Of a stretch of 64,000 nucleotides of DNA, positions 9,890-20,507 are shown piece after piece (position 1 is the first letter of the stretch; each line of letters starts with the position of its first letter). The stretch comes from Gyromitra esculenta. Its lineage: Eukaryota > Ascomycota > Pezizomycetes > Pezizales > Discinaceae. Below the pieces are notes generated by a model. That model was not told where the DNA came from. It saw only the letters and a list, made by a program, of their open reading frames with translations, and searched no databases. The stretch covers positions 434,001 to 498,000 of the forward strand of contig JBCAML010000023.1 in the NCBI GenBank assembly GCA_038503075.1, given 5' to 3'. The position numbers and the translations under genes were made by a program.

Positions 9890-12047
9890 GAACAGCGGAT
9901 TGGGTACAGCAAACCATTGATGATCTTGGACCTCCGAGAGCACCAGAGCCGCCCCCTAAGAGCAGCTTTCCAACCCTGGCCCTAAAGGTCCAGAGACCTC
10001 TTCTGGATCACCAGCATTCCCTATTCTTTTCCCTATTCCATCACCCTTATTTCTTCCTACCCCTCATACCAACCACCCACCCATAAAGTTCACCACCACC
10101 TTTTTCGTTGCAACGGTGTTACACACAGCCAAAAGTCTTTAGCACTTCGGCTTCATCTTATTACCCCGCTCCTAAGAACAAGTTGGATCCTTGTTTTAAC
10201 AACACCACTCCAATCGCATGTCTTCAGAAGACATAGCTAGAATCTTTACACCTGTCTTTCTCTCCATCCAAAGAGGTGAAGCCTCTACCACTCCTGCTTC
10301 TTCCGCAATAGCCATGGTGGAACCCAGAACCCCCTCACCATTGAAACGGCAGAGAGCTGACACCTCTCCTCCATCACCACCTGTCTTCTCCCACCCCACT
10401 AATTGGATCTCTATAATCCAAAATAAGGACAACAGGATCACAGGATCCCCCATGACCCTCAAGACAGTTAGCCAGTTCCTAACAAAGGCTGACGAACTGA
10501 ACCTCATCCACTTCACCTCCCTCCTTAACATGATTCAGCATCTACAAAGCGAGGTCACCCTAATCAAAGAGGCTGCTAAGAGTCCAGCACCTCTCCCCGG
10601 TCTGTTTCCAGAGTCTCCAACTCTTAGGAAACAAGAGCACATGCACCTTCTCACAGTAGGGAAAGCAGCGCCCCCAGCACCACCTACACCGTCCAGTGCT
10701 CCTCTTCCTCCTGCTCCTATTACTGCTACTGCTATCAAAGCACCTCCTCCTGCACCAAAGCCTCCGCAATGGGCCCAGGTGCAGGCCAGCAAACCCAAGA
10801 GAAAGCCCCAACCATCAAAGGCTAAACAGGCTGCTTCTGCACCTTCTCCTAAAACTCATGTCTTTCCTCTCACCGTCACTCCCACCATGCTTGTACGCCA
10901 TTTAATTTTCAATCGTGACAGCACTCCCCTTACTCAAGGGACACCCACGGAACTCAGAGATAAGATCAACAATGCTATTGGGCCCATCACAATCCAGTCT
11001 GTGGCAATAGACGCACATTCTCAGAATGTGTCGTTGACGGTCATGAACAACATGTTTGCCAATCACCATTATAGGAAAGTTGACCAATTCCTTAATATCA
11101 TCCCAGGAGCTCACTTCCTTCACCCTGACGATCCATTGCATGCACTCGTTGTACATGGCATTCCAACCTCCATGGAGCCCTCTGTTATTTAGCATGAGTT
11201 CTGCAACTTAAACCCTGGTCTAACAATGGACACTTCCCCAAGATGGCTCACACTACAGGAAAAACTTAGAAGAAAAACAGTTTCCTCTATTGTCATCACT
11301 CTCTCAGGCTCTAAAGCTAACGGAATCACAAATGGTACACAGCTTTCTGCCTTCTTCACTGCTGTCCAAGCTGAACACAAGCTTCGTTTTGGACCCTCTA
11401 CTCAATGCTCCCAATGTCACCAATATGGACATCACACAAACAAACGCCCTAACCAATCATGCTGCCGCGGGTGTGTTGGACTCATTCAACCGCAGCTCAT
11501 ACCTGCCCACCCTCTCCTGCTCAAAAAAAGGCCACCCATGCTCTCACACTCTTGTCAAGTGTGTCAACTGTGACGGGCCCCATGAGTCACACCTGAACAG
11601 CTGCCCTTCAGGCCTATCTAAGGCCTCACCGTCCCCTCCAGCAGATGATAAGATGGACCTATAGGTCACTTTACTTACACTTTCCCAACTCCAACTAAGT
11701 TTGAATGGAATTTTTCCAGGCTACGTTTTGCTTCCATTGTGGCTTTGCTATGGACTTTCTTCTATGTTTCTCATTGTTTCGTTGGCTGTTGATGGCTAGT
11801 CTCATTACTTGTTTTTGGGCATTCAGTTATCAATTCTCCCTGCACCGTTAAGTCGTTTATCACGAGAGCATAGTTTTGTTCTTTTGGAAGTACTTGGTAC
11901 GCTTTTCCTTTGTGTTCTCTCTTGTTACCCAGGCTGGTAAGGGTGTTTATTTGGTGGTGATAGGTTTTTTGACTTCATAACTTTTGTGTTGCATAAGTGG
12001 TTTTGTACCTAGAAACCACAATCAAATGATTAAAATGAAAAAAAACC
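9890..12047 (+). mobile_element. Tad-type LINE relic lacking ORF2
   Basis: A pyrimidine-rich 5' leader is followed by ORF1 (10218-11664), then about 380 bp of non-coding, T-rich sequence ending in AATGAAAAAAAA (about 12036-12047), which looks like a 3' UTR with a short A tail. No endonuclease or reverse transcriptase is present, so ORF2 has been deleted or this is a non-autonomous derivative. The 5' boundary is approximate and I found no target duplication. Confidence 0.5.
10218..11664 (+). pseudogene. LINE ORF1 (gag-like, zinc knuckles), decayed
   Basis: The frame opens with ATG at 10218 and encodes 324 residues: an N-terminal helical part, a Pro/Ala/Lys-rich linker (about residues 150-215) and a conserved region ending VVHGIPTSMEPSVI. 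An in-frame TAG at 11190-11192 interrupts it. The same frame then continues to a knuckle CSQCHQYGHH, and after a frame change the last knuckle CVNCDGPHESHLNSC follows. Order and spacing match ORF1 of Tad-like non-LTR retrotransposons, whose product binds the element RNA. It is homologous to the minus-strand ORF1 at 37991-39483, which shares the block ...NIPT.... The stop and frameshift make it non-functional as written. Confidence 0.65.
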
Positions 12048-12410
12048 AGTTGACTCTTGCTCTACCCTCCAGGAGGTTACGAGTATATCAGATTTTGATT
12101 GATTTTTGCTGGAAACTGGATGCCTCAATTATGAAGACATTTTCTCATTGACAGAGGAATCCGTCCACATCGCTGGCTTCACCCTTGAACTTATGGGGCG
12201 GAGGTGCTTTTGGTTCTCTGCCTCTGTTAGTGAGGGGTGTTTGTGGTTGCTCCGGAAATCATTTCTTCGATAAGTCAGAACATTCTGTGCTCCTGCTCTC
12301 GTCCCTTCTTGTGCAAATACTTACTCCACTTTATCATGTCTCTCTCGCCTCCTACTGGGCTCCCACTGCTGCTACTATCTCCCACGTCTCCTCCTTCTAC
12401 ACTAGCCAAT
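12048..12410. other. No gene seen
   Basis: The interval between the LINE tail and the next solo LTR has short open frames only and nothing recognisable. Confidence 0.35.
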
Positions 12411-12819
12411 TCTCACGGTTGAGTCCCTCGTTAAGCCCTTCAGTATCCCTGAAGGTGAGCAGTGCTACTTAAACGGGGTAACAACACGTTCAAAGAGTGC
12501 AGTGTTTCTACAGGTTCTACTAGAGGTCTATCTCAAGGCGAGATAGAGGCGGCGAGGTAAACAGCGACAGCGAGGATTCTGGAGCAGAATCAAGATAGTA
12601 TTCTAATAAATACAGCAGAAGGTAACGAGAACGTTGCTTAAGGAAAGAAGAAGACAAAGAACGAACAAAATCCATCACTTAAATACCCCTCTTTCCCAAT
12701 TAAAAACCCAATAACCGATAACACCCGAAATACAAAGACATTATTCATCACAATACCTAAAACCCATTACAACCATCGAACCGAAACCTAACCCTATACC
12801 CCATCCTTAATCCATGAAA
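12411..12819 (-). mobile_element. Solo LTR, chromovirus family A (minus)
   Basis: TCTCACGG...CCATGAAA with perfect target duplication CCAAT (12406-12410 and 12820-12824). U5 hairpin and AAGCAACGTTC block present. Confidence 0.95.
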
Positions 12820-13098
12820 CCAATCCTCTCCATTACCGCCACCTATTCCGACAACTCCTCTAGCATCTCCTCCGGTTCCTCCTTCCTTCTGTACCCCTCC
12901 ACTTCCGCTGGCCTCACCACTATTTCCTGGCGGTGGATGAGCCCATGGTGGTCCTGGTGGTGGAGGTCCTGGAGGAGGTGGGCCTCGTCCAAATGCTGTT
13001 AAATCTTCACTAAATCTTGGAGGCAGCAGCGATGGGGGAAGTGGAATTGAATTCCTTGGAGGAGCGATGGCAGAATCTCTTGGATTTTCTGGTGTCAT
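12820..13098 (-). other. Pro/Gly-rich coding-like stretch
   Basis: The minus strand is open from 13098 and encodes a Pro-rich part (GPPPPGPPPPGPPWAHPPPG) followed by a Gly-rich part, resembling low-complexity regions of retroelement gag or of spliceosomal-type proteins. It runs into the solo LTR and no domain is visible, so it could be compositional chance. Confidence 0.2.
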
Positions 13099-13118
13099 TG
13101 GTTCTTGAGGGGGAGGTG

Positions 13119-13518
13119 TTTCATGGATGAACTAGGATAGTGGGTTAGGTTTCAGTTAACAGTTGTAAGGGATTAGGAGTTGTAATATAATGTCTTTGTT
13201 GTTCGGTTGGTTTCAGTTGTATTCATGAAAAGCGGGGTATTTAAGGAAGGGATTTTCGTCGCCTGTTGTTCTTTTCTCTTTCTTTCTTTAAGCAACGTTC
13301 TCGTTACCTTCTACTGTACCTGTTAGAATACTACCTCGGTTCTACCTCAGAACCCTCGCTGTCGCTGTCTCCCTCGCTGCACTTATCTCGCCTTGAGATG
13401 GACCCCTTGTAGAACCTGTAGAAACACTGCACTCTTTAAATGGGTTGTTTCCTCGCTTAAGTAGCACAGCTCACCTTCAGGGATACTGAAGGGCTTAACG
13501 AGGGACTCGACCGTGAGA
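13119..13518 (+). repeat. 5' LTR of outer chromovirus
   Basis: Begins TTTCATGG and ends CCGTGAGA. TATTTAAG lies at 13238-13245, the conserved AAGCAACGTT block at 13290-13299, and the U5 hairpin at 13474-13492 (CCTTCAG, loop GGATA, CTGAAGG). It supplies the promoter and RNA start for the element. Confidence 0.95.
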
Positions 13519-13520
13519 TT

Positions 13521-13529
13521 ACGTTGCTT
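13521..13529 (+). promoter_or_regulatory. Candidate self-priming primer-binding site
   Basis: ACGTTGCTT starts two bases after the LTR. It is the exact reverse complement of AAGCAACGT, found at 13290-13298 in the LTR about 52 bp after the TATA box. No TGG start, as expected for tRNA 3'-end priming, is seen. The inner element has the same arrangement at 24289-24297. This is the layout of self-primed elements such as Tf1; the RNA start itself is inferred. Confidence 0.6.
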
Positions 13530-13692
13530 CCAACATCTACACCTTCTACTTCAAAGCAGAACCCCTTATGGGAATCACCACCGGGATTCGCCAATCCATT
13601 CTATGCCTCTTTCCCTGCTTAACGCTAAGAAAGCCTCTTGTTGAAGTTACTCCTGAGTGGCTTGATCAAGACTACCTACGCAACAACGCTTC

Positions 13693-15036
13693 ATGCTGCC
13701 CACTGACCTCATCATGCGCTCACCCGCCCCCGCTGCCTCCTCTATGGAAGCAATCGCCGTCGCTTCCCCACGCTTCCCCACACGAGAAGCTTTCGCACAG
13801 GCCATTAGGGAAGACCCCTCCGAACACTATAATGTACTCCGAGATCTCTACCAAGCTCTGGAGGACCAAATCGATGTCCTTCAGGAACGCGAATGGGAAA
13901 ATGAGATAGAGCTCGATACCGCCCGAATTCAGACCGACAACGCCCTCCGCCATGCTACGGCGCAAGATCAACGAGTCACCGAAGCCGCCTGTCTAATCGC
14001 CCGGTTGCGACAAGAACGAGATGAAGCACGATCTGCCATCCAAGCGCCCTCGGCTCCACCCAACCTCACCGCCACTCCACCTCCACCATCAAATTCCCAT
14101 CGGTCGGAACGTATGCCAGATCCAGAAAAGTTTGACGGGTCCAGAGCTACGCTCCCCGGCTTCATACTCCAGCTGCGTTCTAAGTTGACCGTCAACCGAG
14201 ACCGCTTCGCAAATGAAACTACGATGATCCTTTACACCATCAATCGGTTAGAAGGAGTAGTATTGGAACAGGTCTGTCACACGGTTCTCCCCACCGGCCT
14301 CACCACCTAGACCAGTGCGGAACAACTCATCGCCGCCCTAGAAACTGCCTTCGGAGACCCGGACCCAACTGGCACCGCCCGACGAGAACTCCACCAACTC
14401 CGTCAAGGAAAGCAAGACTTTTCGGCCTACCTAGCCGATTTTAAAAGGATCATGGGACAGCTCAATTTCGATGAGAATTCGAAAATGGACGCATTAGAAC
14501 AAGGTATGTCGGAGGAGCTAAAAGAAGCTATGGTATTTGCACCCATCGCCCCAGCCAAACTCCAGGACATGATCCTCACTCTCACTTGACTGGATTATCG
14601 TATCCGAGCCCGTAAAGCGGAAAAACGAGGGAATACTCGCGATAGTATGGGCCAATTCAGTGCCCCCACCGCTTTTACCCCTGCCTCCTCCTTTACCCCA
14701 GGAGGACTAGCCCCTATGGACCTGTCCTTCGGTCGCACTAGCAATAACTCTCGCCCCCCTCAGGATCAACGATACACGATGGTTAATGGAAGAAGGAAGC
14801 TTTCGGAGGAAGAAAAGCAATGGCGCCGTTCCACTGGAAAATGCATGTTTTGCGCTGCTCCAGATCACCCATACGCCAACTGTCCCTCCGCCCCCAAAAA
14901 GCCAACAATGAGGGGAGCCCTCACCACACCACCCGCTAACCGCACGCCACTCGCCTCCTCCCTGCCACCACCTCCTCTTCCCCCACAGTTCTTTGCTTTA
15001 GAATCAGCAGACTCAGCCAAAGAGTCTTTAAACTAG
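13693..15036 (+). pseudogene. gag: gag of outer chromovirus, decayed
   Basis: Encodes the capsid/nucleocapsid polyprotein. By alignment to the inner copy, translation begins around 13705-13740 (MRSPAPAASSMEAIAV...). A coiled-coil-like segment (ALEDQIDVLQERE...) precedes the capsid-like region PDPEKFDGSRATLPGF, and the zinc knuckle CMFCAAPDHPYANC (CX2CX4HX4C) lies near the end. A TAG at 14308-14310 replaces the TGG of the inner copy, and a TGA at 14587-14589 replaces an Arg codon. The last sense codons TTA AAC before TAG (15034-15036) form the frameshift heptamer. Confidence 0.85.
15027..15033 (+). promoter_or_regulatory. -1 frameshift slippery heptamer, gag/pol
   Basis: TTTAAAC is in the phase T TTA AAC directly before the gag TAG, fitting X XXY YYZ. 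The -1 frame is open through the stop into protease and has no ATG before it. The inner element conserves the heptamer and its phase. Confidence 0.7.
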
Positions 15037-15655
15037 TACAACCAAGACCGATCAGTGACCCCGTCTTGGTTCCCAATTTCTTTTCCTTTGTCTGCATTTT
15101 CGATTTCTGGGTTTTCCGTTTCTGGAATAAGTGTGGAGGATCAGCTGGATGGGGAACATTTTGTAGTTTCGTGCAATATTTCCCACAGCAATAAAATTAT
15201 AAAAACACACGCTTTACTAGATACTGGAGCCTCCGGTTTTGCATTCATCGATAAGAAATTCGCGAGTCACCATTCCCTACCCCTCACTCCCTTAAAAACG
15301 CCCTGACAACTTGAGGTTATCGATGATCGCCCCGTCACCTCAGGAGATAATACCCATATCGCCAACCTCAATCTATCTATTCAAAATCACCGAGAACAAG
15401 CTCCATGTTTTGTGACGCAACTTGGCCACTATCCGCTGGTCTTGGGAATACCATGGATGAATCATCACAATGTCCATCTTCACTTCGCCAACAAACGCAT
15501 TGAGTTTATTTCTAAGCTCTGCACTACCCACTGTGCCCCTCACTCCCCCGTTGTATCCACCCCATCAATTCCCACTCCTCCCAGACTAAACCTATCCTTT
15601 ATTGGAGCTGCTAGTTTCAGGACCCTCACCAGAAAGCTTACCTCCCAAGCCTACG

Positions 15656-16072
15656 TTTCACGGATGGAACCGGGTAATGGGTTAGGACGAAGTGGTTGGT
15701 GTTTACGGAGAATTTCCTTGGGTATAATGGCTTTGTTGTTCGGTTATGTTCGGTTGTCGCTGAATTGTTGGTTTGTGTTACGAGAAAGCGGGGTATTTAA
15801 GTGAAGGACTTTAGTTCTTTTCGTATTCTTTTCTCTTCTTTCCTTAAGCAACGTTCTCATTCACTTCAACCTGTATTACTTCAATACTACCACAGTTCTA
15901 TCTCAGAACTCCCGCTGTCGCTGTGAAACATCGCCGATACTTCGCCTTGAAGTATACCCACTGTAGAACCTGTAGAAACGCTGCACTCCTCGAACGTGTT
16001 AGTATCTCGCTTAAGTAGCACTGCTCACCTTCAGGGATACTGAAGGGCTTAACGAGAGACTGAACCGTGAGA
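15656..16072 (+). mobile_element. Solo LTR inside pol of outer chromovirus
   Basis: TTTCACGG...CCGTGAGA with perfect target duplication CTACG (15651-15655 and 16073-16077). Removing it and one CTACG restores the frame seen in the inner element between protease and RT (...SQAY / MSLYEIN). It is therefore younger than the outer element. Confidence 0.95.
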
Positions 16073-18841
16073 CTACGCCATGTCGCTCTACGAGATTAAT
16101 AGAATCATAGACGACAAAACAACTAAAGAGGAATGGAAATCCAGGATTCCAAAGGAATATCATGACTTCCATGACATGTTCGACAAAAGCAAAGCTCAAG
16201 GACTACCCCTCCGCCGATCCTATGACCACCGAATACTGCTTCAAGAAGGGAAGGATGCCTCTTTCGGACCTCTTTATGGAATGTCATGAGAAGAGCTGAT
16301 CATCTTGAAGAAGTATATTGAAGACAACCTCGAGAAAGGATTCATTCGCGCCAGTTCCTCTCCAGCCGGATCCCCCGTCCTCTTTATTAAAAAAGCGGAC
16401 GGTTCTCTACGACTTTGCGTGGATTACCGAGGCTTGAATGCCATCACTGTCAAAGATCGCAATACCTCTCCACTCATCCGAGAGACTCTGGACCGACTTG
16501 CGAAAGCTCAATGGTATACCAAGCTAGACCTCCGTGACGGCTACCATCAAGTACGTATCGCCGAAGGGGACGAATGGAAAACCGCCTTTCGCACCCGTTA
16601 CGGCCTCTACGAATACCAAGTTATGCCCTTTGGACTAACCAATGCCCCTGGAACGTTCCAACGCTTTGTGAACGATTGCCTCACTGAATACCTCGACATC
16701 TTTTGTACCGCCTATCTAGATGATATCATCATTTACAGCGATACCTTCGCCGAACACCAGAAACACGTTCGAAAGGTTCTCCAGACGCTCAAAGATAATG
16801 ACATCCTCCTGAAACCGGAGAAATGCGAATTCGAGGTACAATCCACAAAGTATTTGGGCCTTATCCTCACTCCCGATGGCATTAAGATGGATGAAGAAAA
16901 ACTCAAGGCCGTGCGAGAATGGGGCATACCAAAGAGTGTCTAAGATGTGCAGGCATTCCTAGGATTTGCAAACTTTTACCGCCGATTCATCTTGGGATTT
17001 TCAAAACTGGCCTCACCTCTCACCGCCCTCACAAAAAAGGGAATTATCTTCGAATGGACCGTGGAAGCCGATATTGCCTTCGAAAACCTAAAGCATGCAT
17101 TTACCACTGCACCAATCCTCATCCACTTTGATCCTGATAAGAAGATCATCGTGGAAACCAACGCTTCCGATTTTGTGTCAGGAGGCGTCCTGTCACAATA
17201 AGACGATGCCGGAATATTACACCCAGTAGCCTTCTTCTCAAAAAAATATTCACCCGCTGAATGCAATTACGAAATCTACGACAAGGAACTACTTACTATC
17301 ATCCACGTATTTGAAGAATGGCGCCTGGAACTCAAAGGCTCCAAATATCCCGTTGACGTTATTAACGATCATAAAAACCTTGAGTACTTTATGAGTAGGA
17401 AACAACTCAATCGCCGCCAAGCCAGATGGGCTGAATACCTGTCCCGCTTCGATTTTGTGATCACCTACCGACCAGGAAGCCAAGGAGGAAAACCAGATGC
17501 TTTGACTAGGAGATCGGGAGATTTCCCCAAGGAAGGGGATGAAAGATTGGCACATCAGAGCCAAGTGGTGTTAAAAAAGGAAAATGTGGACCCTACACTA
17601 AGTTTGTTGTCGGCTTCTTTGTCAAATGAAGCCGCCGAATTGGATGCCCCCCTGCAAAAACTCTTTGAAAAAGGATATCAAGCTGACAAATTCCCGGAGA
17701 AAATATTATCTATGTTGGAGAATAAGGACCAACACTCCAAGGAAATCACTCTCAGCGAATGCAACCAGGAAAATGGGAAATTACAATACCGAGGATGTAT
17801 TTATGTCCCCGACTTAGACTCCCTACGCTTGGAACTCATCCGAAGACATTATGATGCTCTCACCGCAGGACACCCAGGACGAGATAAAACCTTCGAACTC
17901 CTGGCTAGAAACTTTTATTGGCCTAAAATGAGAGAAACAATAGGAAGATATGTACGTAACTGTCATATCTGTCAAAAGGCCAAACCAGTTACCCAACGCA
18001 CCCAGGGTGTTCTCCGACCCCTACCCATTCCCCAACGCCCCTGGCAAGAAATTTCTATGGACTTCGTAACGGGCCTCCCGGAATCTAATGGTTATGATGC
18101 AATCATGGTAATTGTCGTCCGATTGTCAAAAATGCGACATCTCATTCCCTGTAATACCACTGTGAATTCCCGAAATGTTGCTGACCTTTACCTACAACAT
18201 GTCTGGAAACTTCATGGATTATCTACGCATATTACCTCGGATCGAGGCACTCAGTTCAAGGCTCATTTCTGGAGAGATCTATGTAAACGACTCGGAATCC
18301 AGGCCCGAATGTCTACAGCTTTCCACCCAGCAACTGACGGACAAACGGAACGATTAAACGCAGTTATGGAGCAGTACCTACGCTCTTATGTATCCTATCA
18401 ACAGGAGGACTGGAGTAAATGGTTACCAATGGCCGAGTTCTCAGCGAACAACCAGGAATCAGCTAGTACAAAGGTTTCCCCCTTTTTTGCCTACCATGGT
18501 TATCACCCCCGCTTTGACACCACATTCCTCCCTACGCAAATAACTTCGCAAAGCATTAATGCTGCTTCGTTCAGTCAGACTATTCAGGAGCTATACAATT
18601 ACCTATGAGTGCAAATAAGGACCGCTCAAGATGTACAGGAGACCGCCACGAATAGGCACCAAATACCAGCCCCCACTTACCAGGTCGATGATCAAGTTTT
18701 CATCTCCATGAAAAATATAAGGACCATGCGTAATGCCCGGAAGTTGGATTGGAAATGGATGGGACCTTATTCTATTAAAAAGATAGTGTCACCCTTTGCG
18801 TATGAGATTGACCTCCCACCCTCGGTCAAGTACCATCCCGT

Positions 18842-19252
18842 TCTCACGGTTCGATCCCTCATTAAGCCCTTCAGTATCCCTGAAGGTGAGCAGTGCTACT
18901 TAAGCGAGAGGTCGAGCAATAGGAATCACGATGTTTCTACAGGTCCTACGGGGGTCTAACTCAAGGCGAGTTAAGTGTAAAGGTTTTCACAGCGACAGCG
19001 ACTGCGAGGATTCTGAGGTAGAATCGAGGTAGTATTAAACGATACAGTAGAAGTAAAGTAAGAACGTTGCTTAAGGAAAAGAGAAGAAAACTACAAACGA
19101 ACGAAATCTTTCTCTTTAAATACCCCGCTTTCCAACCATTATGACTCACAACCGATAGCAACCGAAACACAAAGACATTATAATCCTAACCGAAACCCTT
19201 ATCTCCATCCGTACGATATCCTTGACCCATCTACTCTTTTTCATCCATGAAA
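18842..19252 (-). repeat. 3' LTR of inner chromovirus
   Basis: Identical by eye to 24300-24710. It is preceded, in element orientation, by a purine tract AGAGGAGGGCTAC that follows the pol stop directly (about 19253-19265). The outer element has the analogous GAGAGGGGGAGCTAC before its 3' LTR. Confidence 0.97.
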
Positions 19253-19265
19253 GTAGCCCTCCTCT

Positions 19266-20507
19266 TCACGCGTGAGCTCCTGCGAACATTAGATACTTCG
19301 ACAGGAGTGATAGTGCGAAACGGTCAAGAGCAGCAGTATCCTCTAGGTCTTCGGCCGGTTCCCATGTCGGGTGAGCATATCCAGTCCATTCCACAAGGTA
19401 TTGAAGTTGTCCTCGGTGGCTGCGTTGGTCGAGGATTTTTTCGATATAATACTCCTCTTGATCATTAACAATAACGGGCATTGGAGGAGGCACTATTTGA
19501 CCGGGAAGAGCATCGTTTGAGGCCGGTTTCAACAAAGAAACATGAAAGACAGGATGGTATTTAACGGAAGCAGGCAGTTCAACTTCATAGGCAAACGGGG
19601 AGATAATATGCTTAATAGAATACGGTCCCATCCATTTCCAATCCAACTTTCGGGCGTTTCGAGTCGTCCGAACGTTTTTCATCGATACAAAGACTTGGTC
19701 ATTGACTTGATATGCCGGGGCCGTTACTCTATGTTTGTTCGTAGCAGTCTCTTGAATATCTTGGGCGACTCTAATCTGTGTCTTAAGATAATCATACAGC
19801 TCCTGCATTCTGCTTGCGAAGGCAGTAGCATCTGGACTCTGAGGGTTGTTTGCCGGAGGTATGAAAGAGGTATTGAACCGAGGGTGATAGCCGTAATTCG
19901 CTAGGAAGGGAGATACTTTCGTACTCGCTGATTCTTGATTATTGGCAGAGAATTCTGCCATTGGTAGCCATCTACTCCAGTCTTCCTGTTGATAGGACAC
20001 ATATGATCGAAGGTATTGCTCCATTACTGCGTTCAACCTTTCCGTTTGTCCGTCTGTTTCTGGGTGGAAAGCGGTAGACATCCGAGCTTGTATTCCTAGA
20101 CGTTGGCATAATTCTTTCCAAAAATGGGCAGTGAATTGAGTGCCTCGGTCAGAAGTAATGTGTGTAGGTAAGCCGTGTAACTTCCAGACATGTTGTAGAT
20201 AAAGGTCAGCGACATCTTGGGAGTTAACAGTAGTATTACATGGAATGAGGTGTCGCATTTTCGATAATCGATCTACAACTACCATGATCGCGTCGTAGCC
20301 ATTGGATTTGGGGAGGCCTGTAACAAAGTCCATAGAGATCTCTTGCCAGGGTCGTTGGGGAATAGGTAAGGGGTGGAGTACTCCTGAGGTACGTTGGGTA
20401 ACTGGCTTGGCTTTCTGGCAGATATGGCAGTTTCGTACATAACGAGCAACTGACTCTCTCATTTTAGGCCAATGGAAGTTTCTGTCCAGGAGTTCGAAAG
20501 TCTTATC
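19266..20507 (-). CDS. pol: pol, integrase and chromodomain part
   Basis: Downstream part of pol in the same frame as the RT part, separated from it only by the TGA at 20508-20510. It encodes integrase, which joins element cDNA to chromosomal DNA, followed by a chromodomain that in chromoviruses guides integration to chromatin. Counting from the Met at 20462: zinc-binding Cys at 12 and 15 (NCHICQ), catalytic Asp45 (ISMDFVTG), Asp105 (TSDRGTQF) and Glu141 (TDGQTERLN) with 35 residues between the last two, and chromodomain motifs EEYYIEKILDQ and YLVEWTGYAHPTWEP in the last fifth. It ends with TGA 13 bp before the 3' LTR. The sequence looks intact; expression would need readthrough of the upstream TGA. 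Confidence 0.93.
   Translation of the reverse strand, partial: DKTFELLDRNFHWPKMRESVARYVRNCHICQKAKPVTQRTSGVLHPLPIPQRPWQEISMDFVTGLPKSNGYDAIMVVVDRLSKMRHLIPCNTTVNSQDVADLYLQHVWKLHGLPTHITSDRGTQFTAHFWKELCQRLGIQARMSTAFHPETDGQTERLNAVMEQYLRSYVSYQQEDWSRWLPMAEFSANNQESASTKVSPFLANYGYHPRFNTSFIPPANNPQSPDATAFASRMQELYDYLKTQIRVAQDIQETATNKHRVTAPAYQVNDQVFVSMKNVRTTRNARKLDWKWMGPYSIKHIISPFAYEVELPASVKYHPVFHVSLLKPASNDALPGQIVPPPMPVIVNDQEEYYIEKILDQRSHRGQLQYLVEWTGYAHPTWEPAEDLEDTAALDRFALSLLSKYLMFAGAHA

Noticed and set aside
10535..10811. Minus-strand frames opposite LINE ORF1
   Set aside because: Shadows of the Pro/Ala-rich linker of ORF1; Gly/Ala-rich with no independent support.
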